Shown here: in pieces, positions 21,300-32,504 of the stretch
Numbering within the stretch: position 1 is the first letter of the stretch
How the letters are laid out: every line of letters begins with the position of its first letter
NCBI GenBank assembly: GCA_026075535.2
Contig: AP026543.1
Location: 2,976,001 to 3,040,000 of the forward strand
Source of the DNA: Tricholoma matsutake
Taxonomy: Eukaryota > Basidiomycota > Agaricomycetes > Agaricales > Tricholomataceae
Direction of reading: 5' to 3'
DNA length: 64,000 bases
Program-made: the position numbers and the translations under genes
The notes under the pieces: model-generated
What the model saw: only the letters and a program-made list of their open reading frames with translations
Databases searched by the model: none
What the model was told of the DNA's origin: nothing

Positions 21300-24200
21300 T
21301 ACTAAGTATTGGCAAAAATCTCTGTAACCTCCTGCCCGTTCATCTGTTTAGCAACTGCCCATGCTTGCTCTACTCGATACTTATGAACACTGCATGACAT
21401 AACTGTTTAGGACTGATACAACTTGTGCACATTGATGAAATCATATGTTTTGCACCAGCAAGACACAAAAGAAACTGAAGTCTGCCACATTTGCTGTGGT
21501 GGCAGTGGTTCCTCAGGAGTGATCCCTGATTCAAGCAAACCTATGGATTTTCATGATCATCTTGTGAGTGTTCAATTTGATATGTGTACTATCTTTGGCT
21601 TGTGCAATGACTATTCCATCAGATTCAGGGTTTTCAGTCATCATTGTTTGTTTGTAAAGTGTTTCAATTGTTGTGACATGTGACAACACTGATCGCACTC
21701 TTATCACTCAAACTTGCTCTGTACAGATTGGCAACATCTGCACTTTCAGAAAAGGTTTGTTGGATCTTGCAGAAAATGAGTATACTAACATGAGCCTCAT
21801 ATCTCATATCCCAGAGTCATGCCCCCTAGAAGACCTTGTTTGCTGAGTGTGAACAATGAATATCTGAAGAACCCTGGCATCAGTCAAGCAATGGAACATT
21901 GGCATTCAATGCAGCTCAACAGCCCTAGGATATTTACCAAAACTTTTGCTAAACTCAAACAGAATTTGATCAACAATCTCAAAGATGATCATCAATGGGT
22001 GATATACACTGTTTATCTTGCATTTCTGCTTAATCTAATTTCTATCAGAGGGATGTTGTTCCAGATTGGCTCAGCAATAGTAATGGAATCTCTACAGACT
22101 TAGTATCTGGACTTGATCTCCTGATCCATGTCTTATGGCTGCAAAGTTGCAATCAGGCCAATGATGCTCTGTCTGTGTTACAATTTGCTCAAGATGAATA
22201 CTTTCAAACTGTGGGTGATGGCTGCTGGTATGATCTAGATGATCCAAAGTAACATTTCTTTCAGATTCCACCAAAAAACAATCTAATAGTGGAAGATGTT
22301 GACTCTGATGATGATAGTGACTCTGAAAGTCAAATTGATTTTGACAAGTAGGTTAATTGTTCCTGTGATATGTTGAGGCTCTGACTCTTTGAAAATAGCA
22401 ATAAGAATATGCCTCCAAAGCTGACAGCAAATTCACATTTAGCCTGGAATATGCACTACTAAGAATCTGCAGAGAGACAATTATTGCTCTGTCAAGAATG
22501 GACCAATGATCTGAGGCAGTTCTTTGGAATAGGTACAGCTGCTAATGAGGTCAGCAGCACTATCATATTACTGATAGTGAGACTGATTGAGTTCCAGAAC
22601 AATATTCCATTGCTAGCTGTGGTTGAGGCATTACAGCAAATGAGAGCCCCAGACCAACCAATTTGGGGAACTGAATATTGGAGAGAATGTGTCAAAAGTT
22701 TAAGTTTGGCTGATGCAATTGCCTATATCTGTCAGCCAGATACAATGCTTGAGAGGACTCAGCCATATATCTCCCAGAGTTTCTGATACCATGCCTGGCA
22801 TGAATCATTGAGTGAAATTCTGGAGAGATGGACACCAAGTGCAGCCTTCAACTTGGAAATTCCTAAAGAGGTAGGTCATGTATGTTATGTTAGTAACATG
22901 ATTCTAACATCTCAAGGAAACACATCTGCTACCAACACCTTATTCAGTTGAGACTGTAATCATGGCTTTGAGTAGTGATGGCTGTATTATTCCAAGTGCA
23001 TCAAATCTGTCCTCAAACTTTTTCCTTGTGTCATCACACCATCTTCAAGCTGCATATAATTCATGGCTGAAGCCATCTCTGATAAAAGAAGGTTACAATG
23101 TATGTCTAAAAACTTACAGTGACAAGATCAACTTTCTAATAACTTGTTGCTATTAGCCTGTTGGTTGGGATCTTGCACTCATGCACAGGAATCTTCGAGG
23201 GTTGAATCTCAAAGCTTTCATTAAGAAACAGCCTGGGGTCATGCATCCATGCTTGCAACTAATTCTGGAACTGACTTCAAAATTGAAGAATACAAACAAC
23301 AAGCTACAATGCAATATATTTTGGCCACCTGTTGAAGGTCAATCAAAGGTGGCTAGAAAAGATGGTGCAAGCCAGAAGGATGGTGATGAAACAGGTACAT
23401 CTACAGAGAGGCAAGAAGCCAAGCAGCCAATGGTAATCTCATCTTAACTCATTCCAAAACTGGGTCATCTGAGCCTTTGCAGTATTCAAACTGCTGTAAC
23501 AAATGCAGCAAAAAAACAGAAGATCAATGATGCACTGTAATACAAGAGGTTGTATGGAGAACAGATGTTAGTACTCTAAGAGATTGTGCATTGACATGTG
23601 CACCACCTAATGACTGTCTCTCATTTCTGGTAAGTATCATGGGTCATTTCAAGGTTATGTGTGTTTACTACCAACAAATAGAAAAAAAAACAGGAAGAAA
23701 GAAAAGAAAAAAGACCCTACAACAAAATCAAAGGTCTATTATACTCCAGAGGAACTTGGCTTGAAAAAGATTGCTCATCGACCTGAGGTCTTTGCTTGCT
23801 GTGGGAGAGATGTTGTGCTTCTGATTGAGATTAATGAGAAAAAGCTGGTGGGTAATGCTTATTATTCTGGTATTTATTTGCATGACATGGGTATAGGTTG
23901 GTGGGATTCAGTTCAAACCTTGTGCACAAGTGATATTGGTTGAATTAATTCATCATCATAAAGGAACATCCCAATTTAAGCCATTAAAAAGGGGTACCTC
24001 ATTTGAGGCATGGAAGTATGGAGAGATGAAAGCACTTGGCACAAGGTGGAAGAGCAGGGATGCATACACAATGTATGCAGGGATGGGAGGTACAACTGAT
24101 GATGAGATACATGCATTATTTGGACATGCATTGTGTATGACTCAGATATCCTCAGTGATGATGTTTATAATCTGCCAGACTGCTGATGCATCAACAATTA

Positions 24201-24440
24201 TGTGGACTGTATTCTCCATTGACCAAGAAACTGCTGAAGAGTCTGGCCTGAATCACCTGGGTACTACAGGTGCCAATTTATTTGTGTGTACAGACTATAT
24301 CAGTCCTCAACACACAAATAATGATGTGGATATATCTGTGTGCATGCAATTTGAGAAAATTTGCCTCAGTGACAAGGTTAATTTCTCATATACAGAATGG
24401 GGTGTGTACATTGAAACCATAGAAAACTGTTTGTGGTAAG
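21300..24440 (+). pseudogene. uncharacterised multi-exon fungal gene, decayed
   Basis: A chain of plus-strand coding blocks is separated by intron-like gaps. 21423-21570 contains CHICCGGSG. 21725-22080 and 22150-22350 follow, the latter ending in an Asp/Ser-rich stretch. 22484-22870 contains LLAVVEALQQMRAPDQPIW and AIAYICQPDTMLERTQPYIS. 22960-23330 contains SASNLSSNFFLVSS. 23659-24440 contains PEVFACCGRDVVLLIEINEKKLVG, TSFEAWKYGEMKALGTRW and YTMYAGMGGTTDDEIHALFGHA. The block order looks like one large gene with several introns, but the last block could be separate. I do not recognise a catalytic motif and assign no function. In-frame stops show decay. Confidence 0.45.
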
Positions 24441-24795
24441 CATAGACTGAACTTGGCTAAGTTTGAAGGTCACTGATGCTGTGTACTGTCAGGTTATTCT
24501 ACAGCAGTCACCTACATGGTACCATTATCCCACATTTGTCAACACTGAAAGCAGAAAATGCCCATGGAGATCAAGAAACAGGACATACATCAGGTTCAGA
24601 TATCTCTCAGAGTAATGCAGAGCAGAGTATAGCAAGGAGGAGGCACAGGCACTATTCCACAGGAGACCATGTGACAAAAAGACGATGAGATGCAAACAAG
24701 GCAGCTGAGTACAAGGTCATTTGTGATCATTATGAAACCTGGTCTAGGTTTTGGAGGCCTTAACTAGATACAGATATAGTATCAGAATAAAGCTA

Positions 24796-26600
24796 TTATG
24801 TAGGTACAATAGCAGTAGCAATGGCAAGAGCATCAATCCAAAGTAAACATCGAGAGTTCATGTCTTGATGAGAAAAAAATGGCAAAAGTGAAAGCTGAGT
24901 ATCCAGATGCTGAATTTGTTCTGCAGAGAAAGGGGATCTAGCTGTAGGGACTTCAATATGTGACATCTGATCAGGATTATTAGTAAGAAAAGGGTTTGCA
25001 TGATTATCACCAGTATTGTAGTCCCGATGATGATGCATAGTGCAAGGGTTGTCAATGTCATCCCAGTCAATCCCATACTCAGCAATGTCTTCTTCAGAAG
25101 GCTGAGGAAGATCCTCCACCTGAATCCCATGTCCCCCATTCTCTATCATCCCAAACATATACATATTATGTGGTGAACAATGAGGTTCATTATGACATGA
25201 TAGAGTGTGTTGGTTCCAAGTGGCAGTCCAAGCCTTGGCATCTAAATTTATCGCATCAAGGAATAGGCCAGATATGAGAATTGAGGTTGGGATCAAGATG
25301 GTCGTTGGCCTCAATGATTTGAAAAAAGTCTTTCCATTTATGACCAAACCCACTTGTGATGTCAACCCAAAGTCACTCAATGTGGATGTTGTGAACACTC
25401 CTTGATTGTATATCAGTGAGAATGGACATGTAGTGTTGGAAAGCCACCTACTGGCCCCAAATGTATGATCCACAATTGGGTCCCCAAACTATGTCCATAC
25501 GATCAGCAACAAGCAAGTTCTCAGTGCTGTGATCACCATGGACACAGCTGGGGTAGCCAAATTCACTGGCAATATCTTCAAAAAGGGTAAGGACTGTTGA
25601 GGCACAGTTGTTGGAATGAGCATGAATACCAAGGAGAAACTGAGAGAAGCCATCAATGAATCCATGGATAACAGTCTTCCACCTAATTAAACCTGATGCA
25701 AATCAGTACAAGGGTTATAAACTGTCAAGACATATATTACTGTGCTGTCCATCATGGTGCCAGAGTGAGTTGGGGCCAGGAATGGAATACACATGGCATT
25801 GATTCTGCATGTGGCAAAGGTGGCAGTGGGTGGTCCAATAACTCACAGATATGATGCCACAACTCTCTGCCATGGAACATGCTCACCAAGTTGCATGAGA
25901 TATCCGTCAATCATTCATCAGCCAAAAAAAGGAAACTGTTCATAGATGCAGAGCATGAGCTGGTCAAGTTCATTGTCATTGAGACGAGATAAGTCACTTG
26001 ATACACCAGTTGAGTATGTGCAGAGAACAGTGTTGTCAGGTTGAGGTTCATCAACATAAACTGGTGGTCCAGGAGTAGATAGACCATATTCCAACAACCG
26101 GCGTCTGATTGTTCATGCACTGCACTCATATATCTGTGCGATTTGTTGATGTGTGGTTCTGCCACTAGCTAGGCGAGCGAGATCCTCGGGAGTAATGTCA
26201 ACAGAGGGACACCCAGGTTCACCCAAAGATATGCGAGTACTAAAAGAGACAGGTGCCCTATCGAGAGGATCAGAGGAAATTGTGGTAGCATTGTCGAGAG
26301 CAAGTATCATTTGTTCTATGCTGGATGTGATAATCTGGCTGTCGACAACAGATAGAGATGGGAGATGCTGGCATATACATACATATAACTGAATGTAGAA
26401 GGAAGAGAGAAACTGGATACATACTTCACGTATGTTGCCCAAGAACAGCAAACATAAACATTTTTGTTCATTGAGTCTTGCAGCATCCCCTAACCATGTG
26501 TGTAAAACAACATCAACAGTGCAGCCAAGTTCTTCAAATGCAATCTGAATATTCTGGACAGCAATTGACATGGCAGAGTTTGAGGCATTGTGATCCACGC
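24796..26600 (-). pseudogene. integrase-catalytic-domain (rve/Ginger-like) gene, broken
   Basis: Read on the minus strand, the product starts near 26598 (SNSAMSIAVQNIQIAFEEL). It continues through PSVDITPEDLARLASGRTTHQQIAQIYECSA, a helix-turn-helix-like region, and RRRLLEYGLSTPGPPVY. Next come LSRLNDNELDQLMLCIYEQFP, then a WHHDGQHK-like block (first Asp), HGFIDGFSQFLLGIHAHSNN in shifted frame, HGDHSTENLLVAD (second Asp), and IWGPVGG-type sequence. The C-terminal part AWTATWNQHTLS...HNMYMFGMIENGG and an acidic tail end at 24796. This is the layout of intron-containing integrase-domain proteins common in Agaricomycetes. Stops fall where Arg is expected (ECSA*T, FFG**M), with TGA in place of CGA. 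Frameshifts occur near 25480-25700. Confidence 0.75.
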
Positions 26601-28156
26601 TTGGTACGATCTTGTAGCGTGCAGAATGTTTGCTCGTATTGGTACAAAAAAAGGTATTATTATCTAGTAAAGATACCTGTACTCAGCATAATGAAAACTG
26701 TTAGCATGCCCATCCATCACGCAAGCAGATGCTCAGGGTTCTGGGTCTGGTGTCTTGGACACTCATCGTTGCTATCACCAACTGCAAACAGGGACTCACG
26801 GCAACAGTGCTGGGTGAGGGCATTGTTTCAAAACTACAATGTATATAGCCTAAAAACAATTAGTCGAGAAAAAAAGACTGATACTTACTTGAAATAGGTC
26901 CTAAACAACAAGGTATCGTTGTTTGAGTTCTCGCCATTCACATTCCGCCACTCTCGTCTCCTGCTGCTACCACCCACGATCCATCCTAATACTGCAAGCA
27001 ATAACTCATAGGGCAGGGATGCATGTCGGAAGCGCGGTGTGAATGCCGATGTGCAGTGGTCGTCATCTCACTGTCACCACCAGAGTAAAACCTATAATGA
27101 AACATCAGGTGATTAAAAAAAGGAATGAACATAAAGAGCTGACCCGAAGCCCACATATCAGTGCCCGTGCTTTGGACCTCCTTTTATGAGCGATGTAGGA
27201 GCCCCCCGATGTCCCGATGCTCGGATGGTGTGACGCGTCTGAACGTGAGCTGCCACTGTCGCCACTCACTTCGTTGTAATCCAGTAAGAGCCTAAGAAAT
27301 GAGAACGTGTTAGTTGAGAAGTAAAAATGAGAAAGAATTTACATGAGATACCGAACGAGACTTGTGGACACTGGAAGAGCATGGGGCTGCATCCCTTCGC
27401 CTGACCCAGGTGACGTGTCGACATACCCTGTAGCATCCAATAGAACGTGTCATCATTATCATCTCGAACCGACAGGCTTTTCCATCATCTGTGCTGGGGC
27501 ACTCATCAGGCGCGCGTTGCTGACAAGTTACCTGTGATCCAACCACCCATGCACTCCATAGTGTGTAACGAACTTCCAAAACGGCCGTATTCTCAGGCGT
27601 CCCATGTTCCCACAGACGGTCGCGGTATCATCGTCTTGATGTGTGGAGACGGCGCGCAATGGTGTAAGCGGTAAATGTCCATGCTTAGATGTTATACCTG
27701 AAAAGGCTGGGCCGTGTGAGGACTGTCGGACAGGGAAAGTCAAAGAAAATAGAATATTAGACAACCTACGAGGTTTCTCTGCGTCGATTGAATGTTGAAA
27801 TGACTGAATGTAGTCACGTTTGTAGTGTGGTGACTGAATAAGCGGTAGCCCGAAGTGAATAGCCGAACGCATAACTCTAATGTGGAAAACTAAATACGTA
27901 ACGACAAACACTTATCTGTATAGCACAACCATAATCGTGCATTTTAATAGACATAAACATAGCAAGCCCTCTACGAAGACGCAAAATCATTTTGTCCACT
28001 GGGGCTCATCAAACAGGACAGATTCTTTGTGGAATACCTTGGCCTTGATTCAAGTTAATTAATAACGCCTCGCAGTTGGACTAATAAGTATGATAAAGTC
28101 GTTCGAGTGTCAATGTACTGGTCGACGAACGTGTAAGATACATGAAAGGGCCGAGA
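26601..28156. other. no gene recognised; CpG-richer sequence
   Basis: Short frames only. From about 26900 the sequence becomes clearly richer in CpG than the repeats on either side and looks like ordinary gene-bearing DNA. Several GT..AG gaps on the minus strand (for example near 27290-27350) hint at a small spliced gene, but no exon chain gave a recognisable protein. Confidence 0.35.
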
Positions 28157-28954
28157 TTACGCCTTGGAAAGCATATCCCCCAAATGCTTCGCTTCTTCCT
28201 CTGTCATTTCACAACGATCCACCAGTTGCCTTATTCCTGGTCCAACTACAGTCTCGACGGTCCTATGCTCCTTCATTCGGCTCCATGGGCAAGTTCCGCT
28301 CGAATATGCGATATTCACAATCGTCGAGAACCATTCAACTGGCTGCATCATCCATGGCTCCTCCAGGTGGTATGCCCTCAACAATCGCCACATCTTCTCT
28401 TTTGACTCCTGATATTCATCATCGAACCTATATCCACCGGATCTAGATGGCTTTCCCCTAGTTGCTGTGATACATCCGACGCCCTGAGGATGCATCCCGT
28501 ACTGCTGGAAAGCGCCTTTGTTTCGCACCCACCATTCATCCATCACTTCCTCCTGCTCCAGCCCGGTAATAGCAATAATAATTGGGACGCTGTTGCGACA
28601 GATGATCTCGTGGAAGAGACGCCAGTTCTTGTGCGCCGCATCCTTGATTCGAGGACCTCGCATACAAAAGACGAGGAGGTTGACGCCAGTGTCTAGGCTC
28701 TTCAGCAGTCGGAAAAGCTGGACAATTGCCTCGTTTTTAGGTACGGTTCCCGCATCTCCCTCATCAAGTCCAGCGGTATCGTATAAATTGAATGTCCGGC
28801 CTAGGATGTTCACTGCGTAATGCGCGCTCGCGAATGTGCAGCCATGGACGCTGCTGGAAACCGCTGCAACTGCGTTTTCGGCGACCATGTTGATAATCGA
28901 ACTCTTCCCAGAGCCAGACTCCCCAAATAAAATGACGTTTGGAATTGGAGGCAT
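28157..28954 (-). CDS. P-loop GTPase (G-domain / AIG1-like), 265 aa
   Basis: Intact frame from ATG at 28954. Residues 7-20 hold the P-loop NVILFGESGSGKSS (G1). DTAGL at about 59-63 is the G3 Switch II motif. A VNLLVFCMRG strand is at about 90-100. ITGLEQE at about 129-135 sits where NKxD (G4) is expected, so the guanine-specificity motif is atypical. TATRGK at about 163-168 may take the G5 position. The rest is a helical C-terminus with no membrane span. It is a paralog of the gene at 29845-31125 and shares the WW...HGM and TRGK blocks. The two genes diverge from a common 0.9-kb region. An upstream exon is possible: the frame is open to a TAG|AG-like acceptor near 28970. Cytosolic GTP hydrolysis is inferred from the fold; the role is unknown. 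Confidence 0.88.
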   Translation of the reverse strand: MPPIPNVILFGESGSGKSSIINMVAENAVAAVSSSVHGCTFASAHYAVNILGRTFNLYDTAGLDEGDAGTVPKNEAIVQLFRLLKSLDTGVNLLVFCMRGPRIKDAAHKNWRLFHEIICRNSVPIIIAITGLEQEEVMDEWWVRNKGAFQQYGMHPQGVGCITATRGKPSRSGGYRFDDEYQESKEKMWRLLRAYHLEEPWMMQPVEWFSTIVNIAYSSGTCPWSRMKEHRTVETVVGPGIRQLVDRCEMTEEEAKHLGDMLSKA

Positions 28955-29844
28955 CGATGATGTTTCCTCTACTCAAAGCAAATGTGTCGTCAACAAGGTT
29001 TTCATGATGAGAAACATGCTACAAACCTTTTGCAGCGGTTGCACGACTACCATCCAAAGAAATGTGTTAGCAATCTTACTTTCGGCACCTCGACTCATTA
29101 GACGATTATATGACATCTCCCCATGTCAATAGACGCCTACAAACGACAAGCACGTTCCGATGCCTTATTCTGTGAACGGGGTCTATATTTCTGGGGTGTC
29201 CTTCCACGCTTTAGAAGGTACTCCTCCATGTGTTCGAAACGCTTTGGATCACAGGCGCCCGAGAACTAACGTAGGTTGGCACGCCCACGCCAGATCTCAG
29301 CAAGGCAACACCTCCGCAGCTCACATACTTCTAGATCTGCCATGCAAATAAGGCGAGCGAAATCATAGAATCACGACGATAACGTGAAATCGAAGAAGGT
29401 TCGTATTATGCGATGATCCTTGTGCTGCGGCTGATTGTGATGCTTGGTGCATGTACAAATCTGTCATGAAAGGTGTGCACATCAGACAATGTGATTCTAT
29501 CAGAAGAAACACACCACATTGCAGCATCATGTTGCAGAAAGGGCGATCGAAATACTAACGCTACAAAAGGGATTGTGCCTTCTCAAAGGAACATTCCTAA
29601 AGATATCATCGTAAAGCGCTGCTCCATTGGTTAAGTCTGCACGCTGCTTGCGCGTGTTCCTGAAATCTAGGGTCTTAACAGCTTCTCTCAAAATCTTACC
29701 GCGACAGAGTTACAGAAATACAGGTTCTGTTGCCGACACCCACACGAATTGCTAGCACCGATACGACACGACGTGAGTTTACCATTGGCTAAGCGTATAG
29801 ATGTTGATGCCTACAGAAGTCGCTTGCTTGATCAAGATACAGCG
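28955..29844. promoter_or_regulatory. shared region between divergent GTPase genes
   Basis: About 890 bp between the two start codons, with no coding frame and normal CpG content. Both genes should be driven from here. No specific operator was recognised, and it may also hold 5' non-coding exons or introns of either gene. Confidence 0.5.
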
Positions 29845-31125
29845 ATGTTTCTTTTTTCAAGCACACAGAGGACCTCTTCAGACAGAAAATTGCAGAAGCC
29901 TCTCCAGTCGAGTGCAGTTGCCGCACGAGGCCCAGTTCCTCTGAGACCGGGCGAACAAAGTGGGCCATACTATGCCCACAGTGCAGCCAGATCGACCACT
30001 CCTGTTGCCACACCACCCGATTTCGAACCCAGAACCAGATTCGCTCCATCAAGTCGCAGTGCTACTACTCCCCAGCGCCCTGTTGCCGGGCAGACAATCT
30101 CTATTATCCAGTTGCCTGCTGGAATGGCTACGAACAATGCACAACCCAGCTCCGAAGGTCGTCCAGGGATCGCCCAGATGCCCCCCGCCCCCGCCATGGA
30201 GACCAATGTCGCTACATCAGCTCGCGTTCCTAGTGCCTCCCATATTACACAGGTTCCATCCACCGTTCCCGATAGCCCGATACTGCCGAACATACTTATT
30301 TTCGGTGAAACGGGCACCGGGAAAAGCTCCCTCATCAATATGCTCGCAGGCCATCACATTGCCGGAGTGTCGAGCGATGCGCTGGGATATACATTCGGGA
30401 GTCAGGCACACAACGTCTCTATCGATGGGAACCTTGTCAGGCTTTGGGATACTGCCGGGCTGAATGAGGGCGAGCATGGGACGGTTCCCGCAGAGCAAGC
30501 TATGCGAAACCTGCAGGATCTTGTACACAATCTGAAAGGAGGCGTAAGCCTCCTCATCTACTGCATCCGCGGAACACGCTTCAGGGATATTATGCAGACC
30601 AACTACGACCTATTTTGCAGCATAATCTGCCAAAACAACGTCCCAGCTGTCATCATAGTGACTGGTTTGGAGAACGAGTCTCCTATGGAATCATGGTGGG
30701 AAGAAAATGGAGGGCAGCTTAAGGCTCATGGCATGAATTTCACTGGGCATGCATGTGTGACGACGACCAGAGGAAAGCAGCTGAAGTCTGGGGAGTACAT
30801 GTTCGAAGAAGAGTTTGAAGAATCTGAAGACAAAACGCGCAAGTTAGTCACCGACCATTATCTTCGCTCTCCTTGGATCATCGATGAGCGTACTTGGTTG
30901 ACGGATATAACTTCGAAACTCGCTGGGTATTACGAGCAGCAGACGTATGAGTTGGCTGAAAATGGACAAAATTCGGTCCTGACTAATCGTAACAACGGCG
31001 CACGTGTATTCATATGGAAGGTGGGAGAACTCATGATGAAGGCTATTCATGACTTCACGTATAGTCTACCACAGCAGTATATTCGAGCACTCGCAGGGAC
31101 GCGACCAAATCCGGGGCGGATGTAG
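29845..31125 (+). CDS. P-loop GTPase (G-domain / AIG1-like) with disordered N-terminus, 426 aa
   Basis: Start chosen at the first ATG of the frame (29845). The frame is open to 29749 but with only a TTG there, so an upstream exon is possible. Residues 1-145 are Pro/Ser/Thr/Ala-rich and probably unstructured. NILIFGETGTGKSSLINML at about 151-169 is the P-loop. DTAGLNEGEHGT at about 203-214 is G3. SLLIYCIRGTRFRD is at about 233. VTGLENESPMESWW at about 271 is in the G4 position, again TGLE rather than NKxD. TTTRGKQ follows at about 308. The C-terminus is helical and ends RPNPGRM. No stop or frameshift. Head-to-head paralog of 28157-28954, which lacks the long N-terminus. Such G-domain genes are expanded in mushroom genomes (recalled); the function is not known. 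Confidence 0.88.
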   Translation: MFLFSSTQRTSSDRKLQKPLQSSAVAARGPVPLRPGEQSGPYYAHSAARSTTPVATPPDFEPRTRFAPSSRSATTPQRPVAGQTISIIQLPAGMATNNAQPSSEGRPGIAQMPPAPAMETNVATSARVPSASHITQVPSTVPDSPILPNILIFGETGTGKSSLINMLAGHHIAGVSSDALGYTFGSQAHNVSIDGNLVRLWDTAGLNEGEHGTVPAEQAMRNLQDLVHNLKGGVSLLIYCIRGTRFRDIMQTNYDLFCSIICQNNVPAVIIVTGLENESPMESWWEENGGQLKAHGMNFTGHACVTTTRGKQLKSGEYMFEEEFEESEDKTRKLVTDHYLRSPWIIDERTWLTDITSKLAGYYEQQTYELAENGQNSVLTNRNNGARVFIWKVGELMMKAIHDFTYSLPQQYIRALAGTRPNPGRM

Positions 31126-31500
31126 CAATTGAACCAGTGTGGAAAACGAGAGGTGGCATGACGCTCAATTCTATTCCCGCTACTTTAGTAGTGGGTTTTG
31201 TGGTACTACAGGCTCATTTTTCACCCTTCCGTCTCTCACCAAGTAGATTGTTTCGTCTCGTGACCTAGTTTAGTCATCGGAACGTTCAAAAATGAGAGTC
31301 TTCATCGCGCAACGGGACCTGTTCCGGACCAGTCACATGAGCCCCGGATGCATTTACAGCCGTCATCACCGAAAAATTTCCCCACTCAGCTAGCTTGACG
31401 TTATCGCAACGTTATCGCCGATGGCGAAATCAAAGAAGGTAACGTCCACTCAACTTATGCCCATGACGATGCCGAATCCATTGTAACATTTACCATTAGC
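31126..31500. other. no gene recognised; GTPase 3' flank
   Basis: CpG-containing intergenic DNA between the GTPase gene and the zinc-finger remnant. Nothing coding is seen. Confidence 0.4.
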
Positions 31501-31519
31501 AACCATCTGAGTTCACGGC

Positions 31520-32504
31520 ATCAAGTACGAGATACTGCGATTCATGCAAAATCAACATGAAGCTTGGCTTTGGAGGGGAGGCCAACTGGACTAGCCATAC
31601 AGAGAGTGCAGCCCATCGCAAAAATGAGGCCGCCAACAGTCTTTCTTCCAATTCTAAGTTAACATCTTTCTTCAAAAGGAGAACCCCTGGAAAGCGTGGC
31701 CATGCCCAAACCCTCGGCGCTACCTTCTTCTTTATGAAATCCTGCCTTTTTATCATCCCAGGCTTGTCCTTTGCCTGTGTCTCCCATCGTCAACACCCCC
31801 AACGATGATTTGGCCCTTATTATTGATGTAGCTGGTGTAAGGGCAAGACCCTGCAGCAACAAGAGGAGACTCAATCAGAGAGAGAAGGGGCACTAAAGCA
31901 TGGCCAGTGTATTGCTATAAGCAGAGGAAATCCTAATAATAATGAACTAAAGAAAGGTAACTACTCCAACTGTCCAAGATAAGGCTGTAGCCAAACAATA
32001 ACAAAGCTAGAGTAATGTAATGGAAAGGAATGTAGGAATGAGTCCATGACTGAAGTAAAATAATATAAACATAGGAAGGGGCTGGGTATCCTACACAGGG
32101 GTTGTCCCCTTACAGCTGGTTCATCTCCACCACCATTTATTACAACACCAACCACAGGCGCATTTTCCATCAGCTCACTCCTCTTGGAACTTGAGCGCAT
32201 GACAGCTTCCTTACCTCAGTCTATACCTGAAGGCTTGGCAATGGACACCCTAGCTTGGTTTTCTGGAAACCCTGTTCTTGAGCTGGAAGATGGTCAAGAT
32301 GCTTGGGAAATGGCAGACCCAGCTCTCAACCGGGCAATCGGATTCAGTCAAACAGTCAATGAAATTGTGAAGATCATTCGACGAGGCCCTCTCGGAATGG
32401 ACAGATTTTGTAGATGGTTGAGGGCACTCATTTATGAGATGCGACTCCCCTGGATGTTATTTGGTGGTCAGTTTATTTCAAGTTTACTCAGCGCTACTGT
32501 CTAA
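31520..32504 (+). pseudogene. C2H2/BED-like zinc-finger protein of an Agaricomycete multi-copy family, broken by a solo LTR
   Basis: YCDSCKINMKLGFGGEANWTSH followed by TESAAH gives a C-x2-C...H...H finger at about 31535-31620. Next is a Lys/Arg/Ser linker with SFFKRRTP, a frame change near 31750, and PNDDLALIIDVAG running into the LTR at 31836. After the LTR the frame resumes with SSPPPFITTPTTG, LLLELERMTASLPQSIPEGLAMDTLAWFSGNP and DPALNRAIGFSQTVNEI...RRGPLGMDRFCRWLRALIYEM, up to about 32465. I recall similar multi-copy proteins in mushroom genomes; no function is known to me. The remaining C-terminal part was not found. Confidence 0.6.
31836..32114 (-). mobile_element. solo LTR, 279 bp, perfect 5-bp target duplication
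   Basis: Flanked by GCTGG (31831-31835 and 32115-32119). The ends are TGTAAGGG...CCCTTACA. On the minus strand the first bases TGTAAGGGGAC match the 3' LTR edge of Gypsy A near 33767 (TGTAAGGGGACTAGGGG), so it is probably from a related family. Removing it and one GCTGG restores the zinc-finger frame. Confidence 0.93.

Noticed and set aside
26900..27911. Possible small spliced gene on the minus strand
   Set aside because: Some splice-like signals and good CpG content, but no exon chain gave a protein I could recognise or extend.
28164..28820. Plus-strand frames of 68-118 residues opposite the GTPase gene
   Set aside because: They are antisense shadows of the intact 28157-28954 gene.
29749..29844. 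In-frame extension of the plus-strand GTPase to a TTG
   Set aside because: Eukaryotic start at TTG is unlikely; the first ATG is at 29845.
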